Below the pieces are notes generated by a model. It ran no database searches and was not told where the DNA came from. It worked only from the letters and a program-made list of their open reading frames with translations. A DNA stretch of 64,000 bases from positions 30,979 to 94,978 of the forward strand of contig CAIVHU010000009.1 in assembly GCA_903905735.1 (NCBI GenBank), in the 5' to 3' direction. The DNA comes from an uncultured beta proteobacterium. Lineage in GTDB: Bacteria > Pseudomonadota > Gammaproteobacteria > Burkholderiales > Burkholderiaceae_C. A program made the position numbers and the translations under genes. Below are positions 1 through 8,367 of this stretch, one piece after another (position 1 is the stretch's first letter; each line of letters begins with the position of its first letter).

Positions 1-141
1 TGTGAGGCGGTGCCCGACTGGGCCTCGGGCGACATCTGGTTCTGTGGCCCGATGGCATTTGGGCACGCCCTGCAAGCCGACTTTGCCGCGCGCGGCCTGG
101 CCAGCAAGAACTTCCACGAAGAGTTGTTTGACATGCGGTGA
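1..141 (+). CDS. Ferric reductase-like / ferredoxin reductase-type oxidoreductase, C-terminal end (partial)
   Basis: Only the last 46 codons lie in the window; the frame is open from base 1 to a TGA at 139-141. The peptide has a WFCGPMAFG segment followed by GLASKNFHEELFDMR. This is the usual end of the NAD-binding domain of membrane ferric-reductase-like proteins, where the CGP loop contacts the nicotinamide and the acidic-aromatic tail closes the FAD site. The family transfers electrons from NAD(P)H through FAD to a membrane heme domain. The heme part would lie upstream of the window, so the exact subfamily cannot be fixed. The 81-bp gap to the next gene shows no clear terminator. Confidence 0.7.
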   Translation, partial: CEAVPDWASGDIWFCGPMAFGHALQADFAARGLASKNFHEELFDMR

Positions 142-222
142 CGCAACCTGGCTTCTGACAACCGCCAGAGCCAAGCGCCGGGTCAGTATGATGGGCGGAC
201 CCACCGCCAAAGCCTGACCTTC

Positions 223-1353
223 GTGAACACCTTTTTACCCCGGCAAACCACCCCCGATACCTCCGGGACGAGGGTTTTCTGGATCGCCCGCGTCAATCAC
301 CGCAGCCGCACTTTGGGGTTTGCCATGCTGCTGGTGATTTTCGGGCTGCACATGGCACCACAGAACCGCAGCTGGGGCCTGTGGCTGGCGCTGGTGCTGC
401 AGTTTGCGGTGTACCCGCAAGTGGCGTTCTGGCTGGCGAACCGCGCAACCGATACGCTGCATGCCGAAGTGCGACACATGTGGCTGGATGCGCTGAGCCT
501 GGGCGGCTGGATCGCGATGTTGCATTTCCCGCTCTGGATCAGCTTTGCGGCGGCAACGGGTGCCATGCAAAACCTGACCCTGTACCGTGGTGTGCGCGGC
601 TGGATGGAAGCACTTGTGCTGTTGCTGCTGGGGTGTGGCGTGGTCGGTTGGGCCACAGCTTGGACGCTGCAGCCGCAGACTGATGCCCTGGTGACGGTGC
701 TGTCGATCATCGCCCTGTCGCTGTATTTGTTTTCGGTTTCACTGGACAGCCAGCGCCGTTCGGTGCGGCTGCGTGCGGTGCGCCAGGAGCTGCGGGGCAA
801 GGAACACGCCTTGCAGCAGCAGTTGGCCCAAATCCAGAGCCTGCAGGCCGAGTTGCGCGACCAGGCCCGCCGTGATGCGCTGACCGGCCTGTTCAACCGC
901 CGCCATCTGGGCGACCTGATGGCCCACGAACTGGCGCGCTGCGCCCGCGATGGGCAACCCTTGAGCCTGTTGATGATCGACATCGACCACTTCAAGCGCA
1001 TCAACGACACCTATGGCCACCAGGTGGGCGACGACGTGTTGCGGGAAACCGCCCGCCTGCTGGGTGAACGTGCCCGCGCCAGCGACCTGCTGTTTCGCTA
1101 CGGCGGTGAAGAATTTCTGCTGGTCCTGTTACCCGCCGACGCCGGGGTGGCCAAAGAGGTGGCCGAAGAACTGCGCCAGCGCTACGCCGCCAGCCCATTG
1201 ACCACCGGCTCCAACCCAGCCATGGCAACTCTGTCCATCGGCATATCGACCTTTGCCGACCATGGCGTGACGTTTGTCAGCCTGATTGAAGCGGCTGACC
1301 AAGCCCTGTACCGCGCCAAACGCGCCGGGCGCAATCGGGTGGAGGTAGCCTGA
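223..1353 (+). CDS. Membrane diguanylate cyclase (MASE2-like sensor plus GGEEF domain)
   Basis: The protein has 376 residues. About residues 30-170 form five to six hydrophobic segments resembling the MASE2 sensor of AdrA-type cyclases. A short coiled coil (about 180-205) links to a GGDEF domain. The signature is GGEEF at residues 294-298, an active variant. The substrate-site run DIDHFKRINDTYGHQVGDD is canonical, and an RASD inhibitory I-site sits five residues before GGEEF, so product feedback is expected. It should make c-di-GMP from two GTP at the inner membrane. The start used is GTG at 223 with a weak ribosome site; a downstream ATG would cut into the first membrane helix. It stands alone, followed by a palindromic repeat and a convergent gene. 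Confidence 0.88.
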   Translation: MNTFLPRQTTPDTSGTRVFWIARVNHRSRTLGFAMLLVIFGLHMAPQNRSWGLWLALVLQFAVYPQVAFWLANRATDTLHAEVRHMWLDALSLGGWIAMLHFPLWISFAAATGAMQNLTLYRGVRGWMEALVLLLLGCGVVGWATAWTLQPQTDALVTVLSIIALSLYLFSVSLDSQRRSVRLRAVRQELRGKEHALQQQLAQIQSLQAELRDQARRDALTGLFNRRHLGDLMAHELARCARDGQPLSLLMIDIDHFKRINDTYGHQVGDDVLRETARLLGERARASDLLFRYGGEEFLLVLLPADAGVAKEVAEELRQRYAASPLTTGSNPAMATLSIGISTFADHGVTFVSLIEAADQALYRAKRAGRNRVEVA

Positions 1354-1390
1354 CATTCCCCCGCACCGGCCCTCTTGGATGATATGGATT

Positions 1391-1443
1391 CAATAGCTGC
1401 CTGCGCTTATGAAATAAGGGCTGAAGGCACAAATCATGCCTTA
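1391..1443 (+). repeat. Dispersed palindromic repeat, copy R1
   Basis: Plus orientation. Consensus built from this window: AATAGCTG, 2-3 bases, GCCCTTAT, 2-4 bases, ATAAGGGC, then TANAGGCCAAATTT. This copy reads AATAGCTG ... GCGCTTAT ... ATAAGGGC ... AAGGCAC. It lies between the convergent cyclase and peptidase genes. Fourteen related copies are annotated below. Confidence 0.8.
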
Positions 1444-1459
1444 ACTTCAAAGGACAGCG

Positions 1460-2968
1460 TTATGCCGCGTGGGCAGCGGCAGCCAGCACCTGCGCCACGG
1501 CGGCGGTGAGTTTTTTGGCGTAGGGCACGTGCAAAAACTCGTTGGGGCCGTGGGCGTTGCTCTTGGGGCCGAGCACCCCACAGACCATCATCTGCGCTCT
1601 GGGAAAACCTGTGGACAACATGTTCATGAGCGGGATCGTGCCGCCCTGGCCAATGTAGCCGCAAGGCGCACCAAAGCAGCTTTGCGAGGCCGTGTTCACC
1701 GCTTGGTCAAACCACGGCGCGCTGCTGGGTGCGTTCCAGCCGGTGGCACCGGCAGCGTGGTTAAACGTCACCTTGGCCTGGTAAGGCGCGTTGTCTTCGA
1801 GCAGGGTTTTCAGATCGGCCACAGCCTTGGCGGCGTCAATCAGCGGCGGCAGGCGCAAGGACAGCTTGAAGGCGGTGTAGGGCCGCAGCACGTTGCCAGC
1901 GTTCTGCAAATCAGGCAGGCCCTCTGCACCGGTCACGCTCAGCGTGGGCAGCCAGGTGCGGTTCAGCAGGGCTTGCAGCGGGTCGGTCGTCGTGGGCAGC
2001 ATGCTTTGGGACGAGCCGCCGCAATCGGCATGGGCCCACGGAAAACGTTTGTACACCTCGTCGCCCAGGGTGGCGGCGGTGGCTTTGGCCTGCGCCCAGC
2101 GGTCGCTCGGCACCTCGCAATGGAACGACGCGGGCAACAGGCGACCCGTGGCGCTATCTTCCAGGCGGTCCAGCAAGTGGCGCAGGATGCGAAAGCTCGA
2201 CGGCACCAGTCCGCTGGCATCGCCCGAGTGCACACCTTCAGTCAGCACCTCGACCTTGAGCACACCGCTGGCCATGCCGCGCAGGCTGCTGGTGAGCCAG
2301 AGTTGGTCGTAATTGCCCGCGCCGGAGTCCATACACATCACCAGGCCGACATCCCCCAGCCGGGTTTTCAGCGCGTCGATGTAGGGCAGCAGGTCATACG
2401 AGCCACTTTCTTCGCATGTCTCAATCAGGCCAACGATGCGCGGGTGCGCCGCCTGCTGGCTGTGCAGCGCCTGGATGGCGGCAATCGCCGCGTACACCGC
2501 GTAACCATCGTCCGCGCCACCCCGGCCATAAAGCTTGCCATCTTCATACACCGGCTTCCAAGGGCCCAGATCACTGCGCCAGCCGGTGAATTCGGGTTGT
2601 TTGTCGAGGTGCCCGTAAAACATGACTGTTTGGCCGCTAACCCTCGTATTTTCTAGGCTAGTAGCTATGTTTTGCGAAGCACCTTGCGAAGCGGCCACTT
2701 CAATGAACAACACCGGCGTGCGCCCGGGCAGGCGCACGATCTCGGCGGTCAAGCCGGTCACCTTTTGCGCCTGCACCCATTCAAAAGCGTTGCGCACCAC
2801 GGTCTCGATGTAGCCATGCTGCGCCCAGTCGGGGTCAAACATCGGCGATTTGGCGGGGATGGCGACGTAACGCTCAAGCTGCCCGACGATGTCGTTGTCC
2901 CAGGCCGCGCTGACTTGGTTGAGGATTTGGGCGGCGTTCAACACGCCGGTGGGGACGGATGCATTCAT
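1460..2968 (-). CDS. M20 family metallopeptidase (carnosinase-like dipeptidase)
   Basis: This is a 502-residue zinc-dependent exopeptidase of the M20 family. Metal and catalytic motifs are visible: YGHLDKQ (H120, D122), GRGGADDG with bridging Asp about 153, and the catalytic Glu pair at TCEESG (186-187). A dimerisation (lid) domain follows. ATG at 2968 was chosen because AGGAG lies seven bases upstream; the longer reading to 3028 adds a non-conserved leader. Residues 99-114 are encoded by a copy of the dispersed repeat (2629-2673), placed just before the HLD motif and kept in frame. Related proteins have a short loop there, as far as I recall. The substrate is unknown; dipeptides or N-acyl amino acids are typical. 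No signal peptide is seen, so it is cytoplasmic. Confidence 0.85.
   Translation of the reverse strand: MNASVPTGVLNAAQILNQVSAAWDNDIVGQLERYVAIPAKSPMFDPDWAQHGYIETVVRNAFEWVQAQKVTGLTAEIVRLPGRTPVLFIEVAASQGASQNIATSLENTRVSGQTVMFYGHLDKQPEFTGWRSDLGPWKPVYEDGKLYGRGGADDGYAVYAAIAAIQALHSQQAAHPRIVGLIETCEESGSYDLLPYIDALKTRLGDVGLVMCMDSGAGNYDQLWLTSSLRGMASGVLKVEVLTEGVHSGDASGLVPSSFRILRHLLDRLEDSATGRLLPASFHCEVPSDRWAQAKATAATLGDEVYKRFPWAHADCGGSSQSMLPTTTDPLQALLNRTWLPTLSVTGAEGLPDLQNAGNVLRPYTAFKLSLRLPPLIDAAKAVADLKTLLEDNAPYQAKVTFNHAAGATGWNAPSSAPWFDQAVNTASQSCFGAPCGYIGQGGTIPLMNMLSTGFPRAQMMVCGVLGPKSNAHGPNEFLHVPYAKKLTAAVAQVLAAAAHAA
2629..2673 (-). repeat. Dispersed palindromic repeat, copy R2, inside the M20 peptidase gene
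   Basis: Reverse orientation. Read on the minus strand it runs ATAGCTACTAGCC, a central A-rich spacer, GAGGGTTAGCGGCCAAA, matching the consensus in order and spacing. It is translated in frame by the peptidase gene as residues 99-114. Confidence 0.75.
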
Positions 2969-3075
2969 GGCAAAACTCCTGTGCAAAGGTTTCAGCCGAT
3001 GATGATGCCACGAATGGGTAAACCACAAGCTGCTGCGTGTTGAACTGATACGGCTATTGGTGGCACCCGCAAGGC

Positions 3076-3137
3076 GGGCCCTCTGGGCTGCTTCCTCATA
3101 CTGGGGTACCAGAAATCGTCAGCCGCCCAGAGGGCCC
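3076..3137. other. Perfect 13-bp inverted repeat in the 3029-3449 intergenic region
   Basis: Arms GGGCCCTCTGGGC (3076-3088) and GCCCAGAGGGCCC (3125-3137) are exact reverse complements separated by 36 bases. The surrounding 420-bp gap between the divergent peptidase and wax synthase genes has no recognisable gene. Open frames there (3057-3413 plus; 3119-3553 minus) lack conserved features and a ribosome site. The hairpin could be a structured RNA or a cruciform; its role is unknown. Confidence 0.55.
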
Positions 3138-3449
3138 ACCTCGCTGGCAGTCGCGCAATGGCCTACTGACAAGACAGCCGATTCAGATGCAGCGCCCGGC
3201 ACAGCGTATCGGCCAGGTATCGGTGCACGGTATTCAAACAGACGCCCGATCATCAACGATTTCGCGCCAACAACGCTGGCCCGACATCCTGGCGAACGCT
3301 CACTGGTAAAGGAAAAAACCTGCCCCCGCCGCAAAGCCGTCCACAACACCGCCAGCGCCGTAACCTGGACGACTGCCCGCACAGGCACAGCCCAAGGCCA
3401 CGCCGTAGAATGAAAACTTGGCCTTGCACACCCACCATCGGGAGACAGC

Positions 3450-4967
3450 TTGAAAACCTTTGCGCCAGAAGTAGAACCCTTAAGCGGTCTGGATGGTGCT
3501 TTTCTGGCCCTGGAAACCCCGGCCACGCCCATGCATGTGGGCTCGTTGCACACCTTTGAGGTGCCGCCGGACTACCGTGGCGACTTTCTGAGCGATGCCA
3601 AAACCATGCTCAGCCAGCGCATGGTGCCGCTGTTGCGCAGGCACCTGGCCAGCCTGCCGCTGCAGCTCGCCAACCCGATGTGGGTGCAGGGCGAGGTCGA
3701 TCTGGACCAGCACATCGAACGCATCATGATCCCCGCACCGGGTGAGCGCGCGCAGCTTGAAGCCGTGGTGGCCGGTCTGCACGCCGACCTGCTGGACCGC
3801 ACCCGTCCGCTGTGGAAGATGTTTATGCTGGACGGTCTGGCCAGTGGCGAGAAGGCGTATTACTTCAAGATCCACCACGCCATGCTCGACGGCCACGCGG
3901 CTAGCGCGCTGGCCGCCGCGCTGTTTGACACCGCGCCGGTGGTGTTGAAAACCAGCGCACGCCAGAAGGCAGCGCCTGCGCGAGCCCACACCAGAGCGCC
4001 CGGTGCCCTGCGGCTGATGGCGGCTGCGGTGCAGCGCGATGCCATCCAGTATGTGAAGCTGGTACGCAATCTGCCGGACGTAGCCCGCACGCTGGCCGGG
4101 CTGGCGCGCAGCTCGGGCGGCGAACCTGCGCATGGCACCCTCCCCCCGGGCGCTGGTCGCGGCAAGGCGGCGGCAGGCCTGACGGGCATGGCCTTTGCCC
4201 CGCGCACACCGCTCAATGTAGCCATCACCCGCGAGCGTGGTTTTGCGGCCGAGGCGGTGCCGCTGGCTGAGGTCAAAGCCATCGCAACCGCCTGTGAAGC
4301 CACGGTCAACGACGTGGTGTTGACGGTGTGCGGTGGTGCGCTGCGCCGGTATCTGGCGCGGCTCGGGCCACTGCCCAAGAAGTCGCTGATTGCGACCATG
4401 GCGATCTCGCTGCGTGACAAGGACAACACCGACTTTCATACCCAGGCCACACTCAGCCTGGTGAGCCTGGCCACCCGCATCAAAGACCCGCTCAAACGCC
4501 TGCAGGCGGTGCGCGGCCACACCACGGCCACCAAGGCGGTGGCACGGCACGCCAAATCGGTGTTGCCCACCGATTTTCCTTCGATTGGCGCACCCTGGCT
4601 GATCGGTTCCCTGGCCAACCTGTATGGGCGAGCGGGGGTGTCCGAGGTGCTTCCGCCACTGGCCAATGTGGTGATTTCCAACGTGCCCGGCCCGGCGGTG
4701 CCGCTGTATGTGGGCCAGGCGCGCATGACGGGTTACTGGCCGGTGTCCATCGTGGAGCACGGCCTGGGGCTGAACATCACGCTGATGAGTTACGCCGGGC
4801 AGTTGTGTGCTGGCTTCACTGTGGCGCGCTGCGCCGTGCCCGATGTGCGCCAGTTGGCTGACGACTTTATGCTGGCATATGACGAACTCAAACACGCGGC
4901 GCTGGCTTTGCCAAAGAGATCAAAAGTGGCTGAAGCCCCCGTTAATACTAGGCAATCTGCTATTTAA
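3450..4967 (+). CDS. Wax ester synthase/diacylglycerol acyltransferase (WS/DGAT), copy 1
   Basis: A 505-residue bifunctional acyltransferase that joins acyl-CoA to fatty alcohols or diacylglycerol, making storage wax esters or triacylglycerol at the inner membrane face. The N-terminus LSGLDGAFLALETPATPMHVG is typical. The active-site HHxxxDG motif is intact (HHAMLDG, H142-G148). The later NVPGP segment and C-terminal domain match the family. The start is TTG at 3450, with GGGAGA about eight bases upstream. The last codons and stop lie in a dispersed repeat (R3), giving an unusual tail. It is first in a run of four same-strand genes: two WS/DGATs alternating with two hydrolases. Confidence 0.9.
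   Translation: MKTFAPEVEPLSGLDGAFLALETPATPMHVGSLHTFEVPPDYRGDFLSDAKTMLSQRMVPLLRRHLASLPLQLANPMWVQGEVDLDQHIERIMIPAPGERAQLEAVVAGLHADLLDRTRPLWKMFMLDGLASGEKAYYFKIHHAMLDGHAASALAAALFDTAPVVLKTSARQKAAPARAHTRAPGALRLMAAAVQRDAIQYVKLVRNLPDVARTLAGLARSSGGEPAHGTLPPGAGRGKAAAGLTGMAFAPRTPLNVAITRERGFAAEAVPLAEVKAIATACEATVNDVVLTVCGGALRRYLARLGPLPKKSLIATMAISLRDKDNTDFHTQATLSLVSLATRIKDPLKRLQAVRGHTTATKAVARHAKSVLPTDFPSIGAPWLIGSLANLYGRAGVSEVLPPLANVVISNVPGPAVPLYVGQARMTGYWPVSIVEHGLGLNITLMSYAGQLCAGFTVARCAVPDVRQLADDFMLAYDELKHAALALPKRSKVAEAPVNTRQSAI
4922..4965 (-). repeat. Dispersed palindromic repeat, copy R3, forming the 3' end of WS/DGAT 1
   Basis: On the minus strand it reads AAATAGCAGATTGCC, TAGTATTAAC, GGGGGCTTCAGCCACTTTT, a diverged copy. 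It supplies the final dozen residues and stop region of the upstream coding sequence. Confidence 0.65.
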
Positions 4968-5026
4968 GCAGAAGCATCACTACCCCTGCCACACCCTTTT
5001 TTGACCTGCCAGAGCACCCGCGTCCC

Positions 5027-5860
5027 ATGCCATCCGCCGCCAAAGTCACCCGCCATCGCCATACCGGCGCACCGCACTGGTTGCACTCGCTGCTGGAGCC
5101 GCGCGCGTTTTTGGAGGCTGCCCTGCTGCCCGCCTCGCTGCCGCTGCTGATGCAAGCCCCGCAGGGCGACGGCCACCCGGTGCTGCTGCTGCCCGGTTTC
5201 ATGGCCGATGAAAAGTCGCTGTTTGTGCTGAAAACCTTTCTGCAACGCAAGGGGTACGACGTGCACACCTGGGGGCTCGGGCGCAATCTGGGGTTCCGCA
5301 GCAAACACGCCAGCGCGCTACCGCAAAAAATCCGCTACCTGCACCATGTGACCGGGCGCAAGGTGAGCCTGGTGGGCTGGAGTTTGGGCGGGGTGTTTTC
5401 GCTTTATGGGGCTGAGAACACGCTGGACTGCGTGCGTTGTGTCATCACCCTGGGCAGCCCGGTAACCATGGACGCGCAGGGCAGCCAGTCTCCGGGTGTG
5501 GTCAAGGCGCTTTACCGGCTGGTGTCGCACCGGTTGGGCTCCAGCGCCCATGCCATGGCACCGCGCGCCAAGGCGCTGCGGGAACACCGCCGCCTGCCGG
5601 TGCCCACCAGTTGCCTGTATTCGCTGGGGGATGGCGTGGTGCCGCCGCAAGAAGCCACCATTGATGGCGACGCGGCGCTGCACGAAAACATCCGCGTGCC
5701 CGGCAGCCACATTGGCCTTGGGTTCAACGGCCTGGTGCTGGCGGTGGTGGCCGACCGGCTGGCGCAGCCCGAAGAGGCGTGGCAGCCGTTCAAGCCGACT
5801 GGCTTGCTGGCGCGGGTCTGGCGTGTGCTGCCCAAAGACAAGGCCCCTGACCTGAGCTGA
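5027..5860 (+). CDS. Alpha/beta hydrolase (lipase/esterase-like), lipid operon
   Basis: A 277-residue alpha/beta hydrolase with an oxyanion-loop LLLPGFMADE segment, a nucleophile elbow GWSLGG (Ser119), a candidate acid in SLGDGVVP and a catalytic His in GSHIGLGFN. The fold and sequence resemble PGAP1-like or triacylglycerol-lipase proteins. No signal peptide is seen. It lies between two WS/DGAT genes and ends six bases before the second, so it probably acts on the same neutral lipids or their acyl precursors. The substrate is inferred from context only. Confidence 0.8.
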   Translation: MPSAAKVTRHRHTGAPHWLHSLLEPRAFLEAALLPASLPLLMQAPQGDGHPVLLLPGFMADEKSLFVLKTFLQRKGYDVHTWGLGRNLGFRSKHASALPQKIRYLHHVTGRKVSLVGWSLGGVFSLYGAENTLDCVRCVITLGSPVTMDAQGSQSPGVVKALYRLVSHRLGSSAHAMAPRAKALREHRRLPVPTSCLYSLGDGVVPPQEATIDGDAALHENIRVPGSHIGLGFNGLVLAVVADRLAQPEEAWQPFKPTGLLARVWRVLPKDKAPDLS

Positions 5861-5866
5861 CCCGAC

Positions 5867-7390
5867 ATGCCCTACGCCCCCAAACCTACCTTGCGCCAAT
5901 TGGGCGAGGCCGATGCCGCGTTCATCTACTCGGACAGCGAGCATGCCAACTCGAACGTTTCGCTGTTACATATCTACGACCGGAGCACCGCCCCCAACGG
6001 CGTGGTGCGTTTCAAGCAGATTCTGGCCCACGTCGAGTCCCGCTTGCATCTGCTGCCGGTGTTCCGGCAAAAAGTGCTGCGCGTGCCGCTGGACTTGGAC
6101 TACCCGTATTGGGTGGAAGACGAAAACTTCGACATTGAGTACCACGTGCGCCACATTGCGCTGCCCAAGCCGGGTGACTGGCGGCAATTCTGCATCCAGG
6201 CCTCGCGCATCCACGCCCGCCCCTTGGACCTGCAGCGCCCGCTGTGGGAGATGTATGTCATCGAAGGTCTGGACAGTTTTCTGGACCTGCCCAGCGGCAG
6301 TTTTGCGGTGCTGCTCAAGGTGCACCACGCGGCGGTGGATGTGGCGCATGAGTCGCAGCTCACCACCCTGTTACATGACCTGAGCCCGACCCCGCCGCCT
6401 GCGCCACCGGCACCCCCATGGTTTGCGCAGTCGCCGCCGAGTCCGCTGGCATTGATGTGGCGCGCCGGGTTTCATGCTGCCAGCTTCCCGCTGAGGCTAA
6501 TGGGCAGTGTCTCTGAAAGCCTGGGGCTGATGGCGCTGAGCATCAAAACCGTGGCGGGTGAGTTCTGGCAACGCCCCAGCGACTTTCCGGCCACCCGCTT
6601 CAACACCGTGGTGTCACCGCACCGCGTGTTTGACACCCGGCGTTTCCCGTTGGATGACTTCCAGCGCATCCGCCGCCTGGTCAAAGGGGCCACGGTCAAC
6701 GACGTGGTGCTGGCGGTGTGTGCCGGTGGCCTGCGCCGCTACCTGCTGTTGCAGGATGAGTTGCCCACGGAGAGCCTGCTGGCCGCTGCACCCATCAACG
6801 TGCCGAACAGCGGCCAGGGCGCGGCCAGCTTCTCGTGGGTCCGGGTCAGCCTGCACACCGAGGAAGTGGATGCGCTGCGCCGCCTGAAAGCCATTCGCGC
6901 CACCACCTCGTCGTCCAACGTCCAGGCCAGAGCCCATCGAGCGCGCGGGCTCAGCGATGCCGCCAGCCACGCGCCGGCGCTGGCCATCGCCGCCACCAGC
7001 AAGATGATGCGCGCCGCCTCGGCCCGCCTGGGCGACTGGACACCGCTGGCCAACTGCAGCATCACCCACCTGAGCGGGCCGACCGCGCCGCTGTACCTGC
7101 TGGGTGCGCGCCTGACGTACCTGTCAGCCATCATGCCGGTGGCCGATGGCATGGGGCTGGTGTTCTCGGTCACCACCTACAACGACATGCTGGTGATCTC
7201 GTTCACCGCGTGTTATGAGCAGTTGCCCGACCCTGAGGTGTTGGCCCAGTGCCTGCGGGTGAGTTTTCAGGAGTACCTGGAATTGGTTCCAAGCCTTGCG
7301 ACGGCGCTGCCCACATCGGTCCCGACCAGCCCACCAGCCAAGCCAGCGCGCGCAACGCGCCAAAAGTCTTCAACCAAGAAAACCGTCTGA
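5867..7390 (+). CDS. Wax ester synthase/diacylglycerol acyltransferase (WS/DGAT), copy 2
   Basis: A 507-residue paralogue of the gene at 3450. The LGEADAAFIYSDSEHANSNVSLLHIYD start, the condensation-type fold and the later LSGPTAPLYLLGA segment support the family. The active-site motif is HHAAVDV (H153-V159): the two His and the Asp are kept, but the usual final Gly is Val. This may change activity or acceptor choice. A basic Pro/Lys tail (about 480-507) is low complexity. It starts six bases after the upstream hydrolase stop and its own stop lies three bases before the next gene, so the four genes look co-transcribed. Confidence 0.88.
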   Translation: MPYAPKPTLRQLGEADAAFIYSDSEHANSNVSLLHIYDRSTAPNGVVRFKQILAHVESRLHLLPVFRQKVLRVPLDLDYPYWVEDENFDIEYHVRHIALPKPGDWRQFCIQASRIHARPLDLQRPLWEMYVIEGLDSFLDLPSGSFAVLLKVHHAAVDVAHESQLTTLLHDLSPTPPPAPPAPPWFAQSPPSPLALMWRAGFHAASFPLRLMGSVSESLGLMALSIKTVAGEFWQRPSDFPATRFNTVVSPHRVFDTRRFPLDDFQRIRRLVKGATVNDVVLAVCAGGLRRYLLLQDELPTESLLAAAPINVPNSGQGAASFSWVRVSLHTEEVDALRRLKAIRATTSSSNVQARAHRARGLSDAASHAPALAIAATSKMMRAASARLGDWTPLANCSITHLSGPTAPLYLLGARLTYLSAIMPVADGMGLVFSVTTYNDMLVISFTACYEQLPDPEVLAQCLRVSFQEYLELVPSLATALPTSVPTSPPAKPARATRQKSSTKKTV

Positions 7391-7393
7391 ACC

Positions 7394-8299
7394 ATGCGCA
7401 CCACCGGAGCCTTTCCCATCGAATATGAGTCACTGGGCAACCCGGCCCTCCCTGCCATCGTGCTGATCATGGGGCTGGGCATGCAGCTCGTGGCCTGGCC
7501 CGATGACTTTTGCCAGGCGCTGGTGGCGGGCGGCTACCGTGTGGTGCGCTTTGACAACCGCGACAGTGGCCTGTCGGCACGCGCCACGGGCGGGGGTGCC
7601 TTGGGCCTGGTCAAGGTCATCGCCGCATCGGTGTTGAAACTGCCGGTGCGCATTCCCTACACCCTGCACGACATGGCGCAGGACACCCTGGCGGTGATGG
7701 ACGCGCTGCAGATTGAGCGCGCGCACATCGTCGGCATCTCGATGGGCGGCATGATCGGCCACGTGCTGGCGGCAGGGCATCCGCAGCGGGTGCTGAGCCT
7801 GACCTCCATCATGTCCACCAGCGGCCACCCGCGCCTGCCGCAACCCAGCCTGAAGGTGCGCCGGGTACTGATGAGCCGCCCGGCCAACCCGAAGGACATC
7901 GAGTCGGTGACCGACCACCTGGTGCATGTGCTGCAAGTGATTGGCAGCCCGGGCTACCCCGAATCTGCGCAGGCGCTGCGCGAGCGCGTCACCAAAGGTG
8001 TCAAACGGTCCTACAACCCGGCGGGCACCAACCGCCAGGTGATGGCGGTGATAACCAGCGGCGACCGACGGCCCTTGCTGCGGCAAATTACCACCCCCAC
8101 CCTGGTGATCCACGGCCGGGACGACCCGCTGGTGCCACTCTCTGGTGGCCAGGACACCGCAGCCCACGTGCGTGGCGCCAAACTGCTCGTCATCGACGGC
8201 ATGGGCCACGACCTGTCACCCGCGCTGTTGCCGCAACTGGCCAGCGCCATCCTCCAACACTGCGATGCCGTAGAGGCCCTTAGCCCTCGTCCAGCCTAG
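7394..8299 (+). CDS. Alpha/beta fold hydrolase, lipid operon
   Basis: A 301-residue hydrolase of the epoxide-hydrolase/methylesterase-like branch. Motifs: LIMGLGMQL (oxyanion), RFDNRDSGLS, nucleophile GISMGG (Ser116), HGRDDPLVP (acid) and DGMGHDLSP (His). It starts three bases after the second WS/DGAT stop, indicating translational coupling. The last residues and stop are in a diverged dispersed repeat (R4). Its role is unknown; proteins of this type hydrolyse small esters, and context suggests acyl-ester turnover. Confidence 0.82.
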   Translation: MRTTGAFPIEYESLGNPALPAIVLIMGLGMQLVAWPDDFCQALVAGGYRVVRFDNRDSGLSARATGGGALGLVKVIAASVLKLPVRIPYTLHDMAQDTLAVMDALQIERAHIVGISMGGMIGHVLAAGHPQRVLSLTSIMSTSGHPRLPQPSLKVRRVLMSRPANPKDIESVTDHLVHVLQVIGSPGYPESAQALRERVTKGVKRSYNPAGTNRQVMAVITSGDRRPLLRQITTPTLVIHGRDDPLVPLSGGQDTAAHVRGAKLLVIDGMGHDLSPALLPQLASAILQHCDAVEALSPRPA

Positions 8300-8325
8300 A
8301 CTTCTTGCTACGTTTGTCATAGTTC
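8273..8325 (-). repeat. Dispersed palindromic repeat, copy R4 (diverged)
   Basis: On the minus strand it reads ATGACAAACGTAGC, a spacer, GAGGGCTAAGGGCC, keeping the GGGCT-AGGGCC half of the consensus. It overlaps the stop of the upstream hydrolase gene. The match is weaker than in other copies. Confidence 0.5.
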
Positions 8326-8367
8326 ATTTTCCCTGCCTGACCCATCCACCCAACCCGTGCCATCACC

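Noticed and set aside
3057..3553. Open frames on both strands in the gap before the first WS/DGAT gene
   Set aside because: No recognisable domain, no ribosome site, overlap each other and the inverted repeat.
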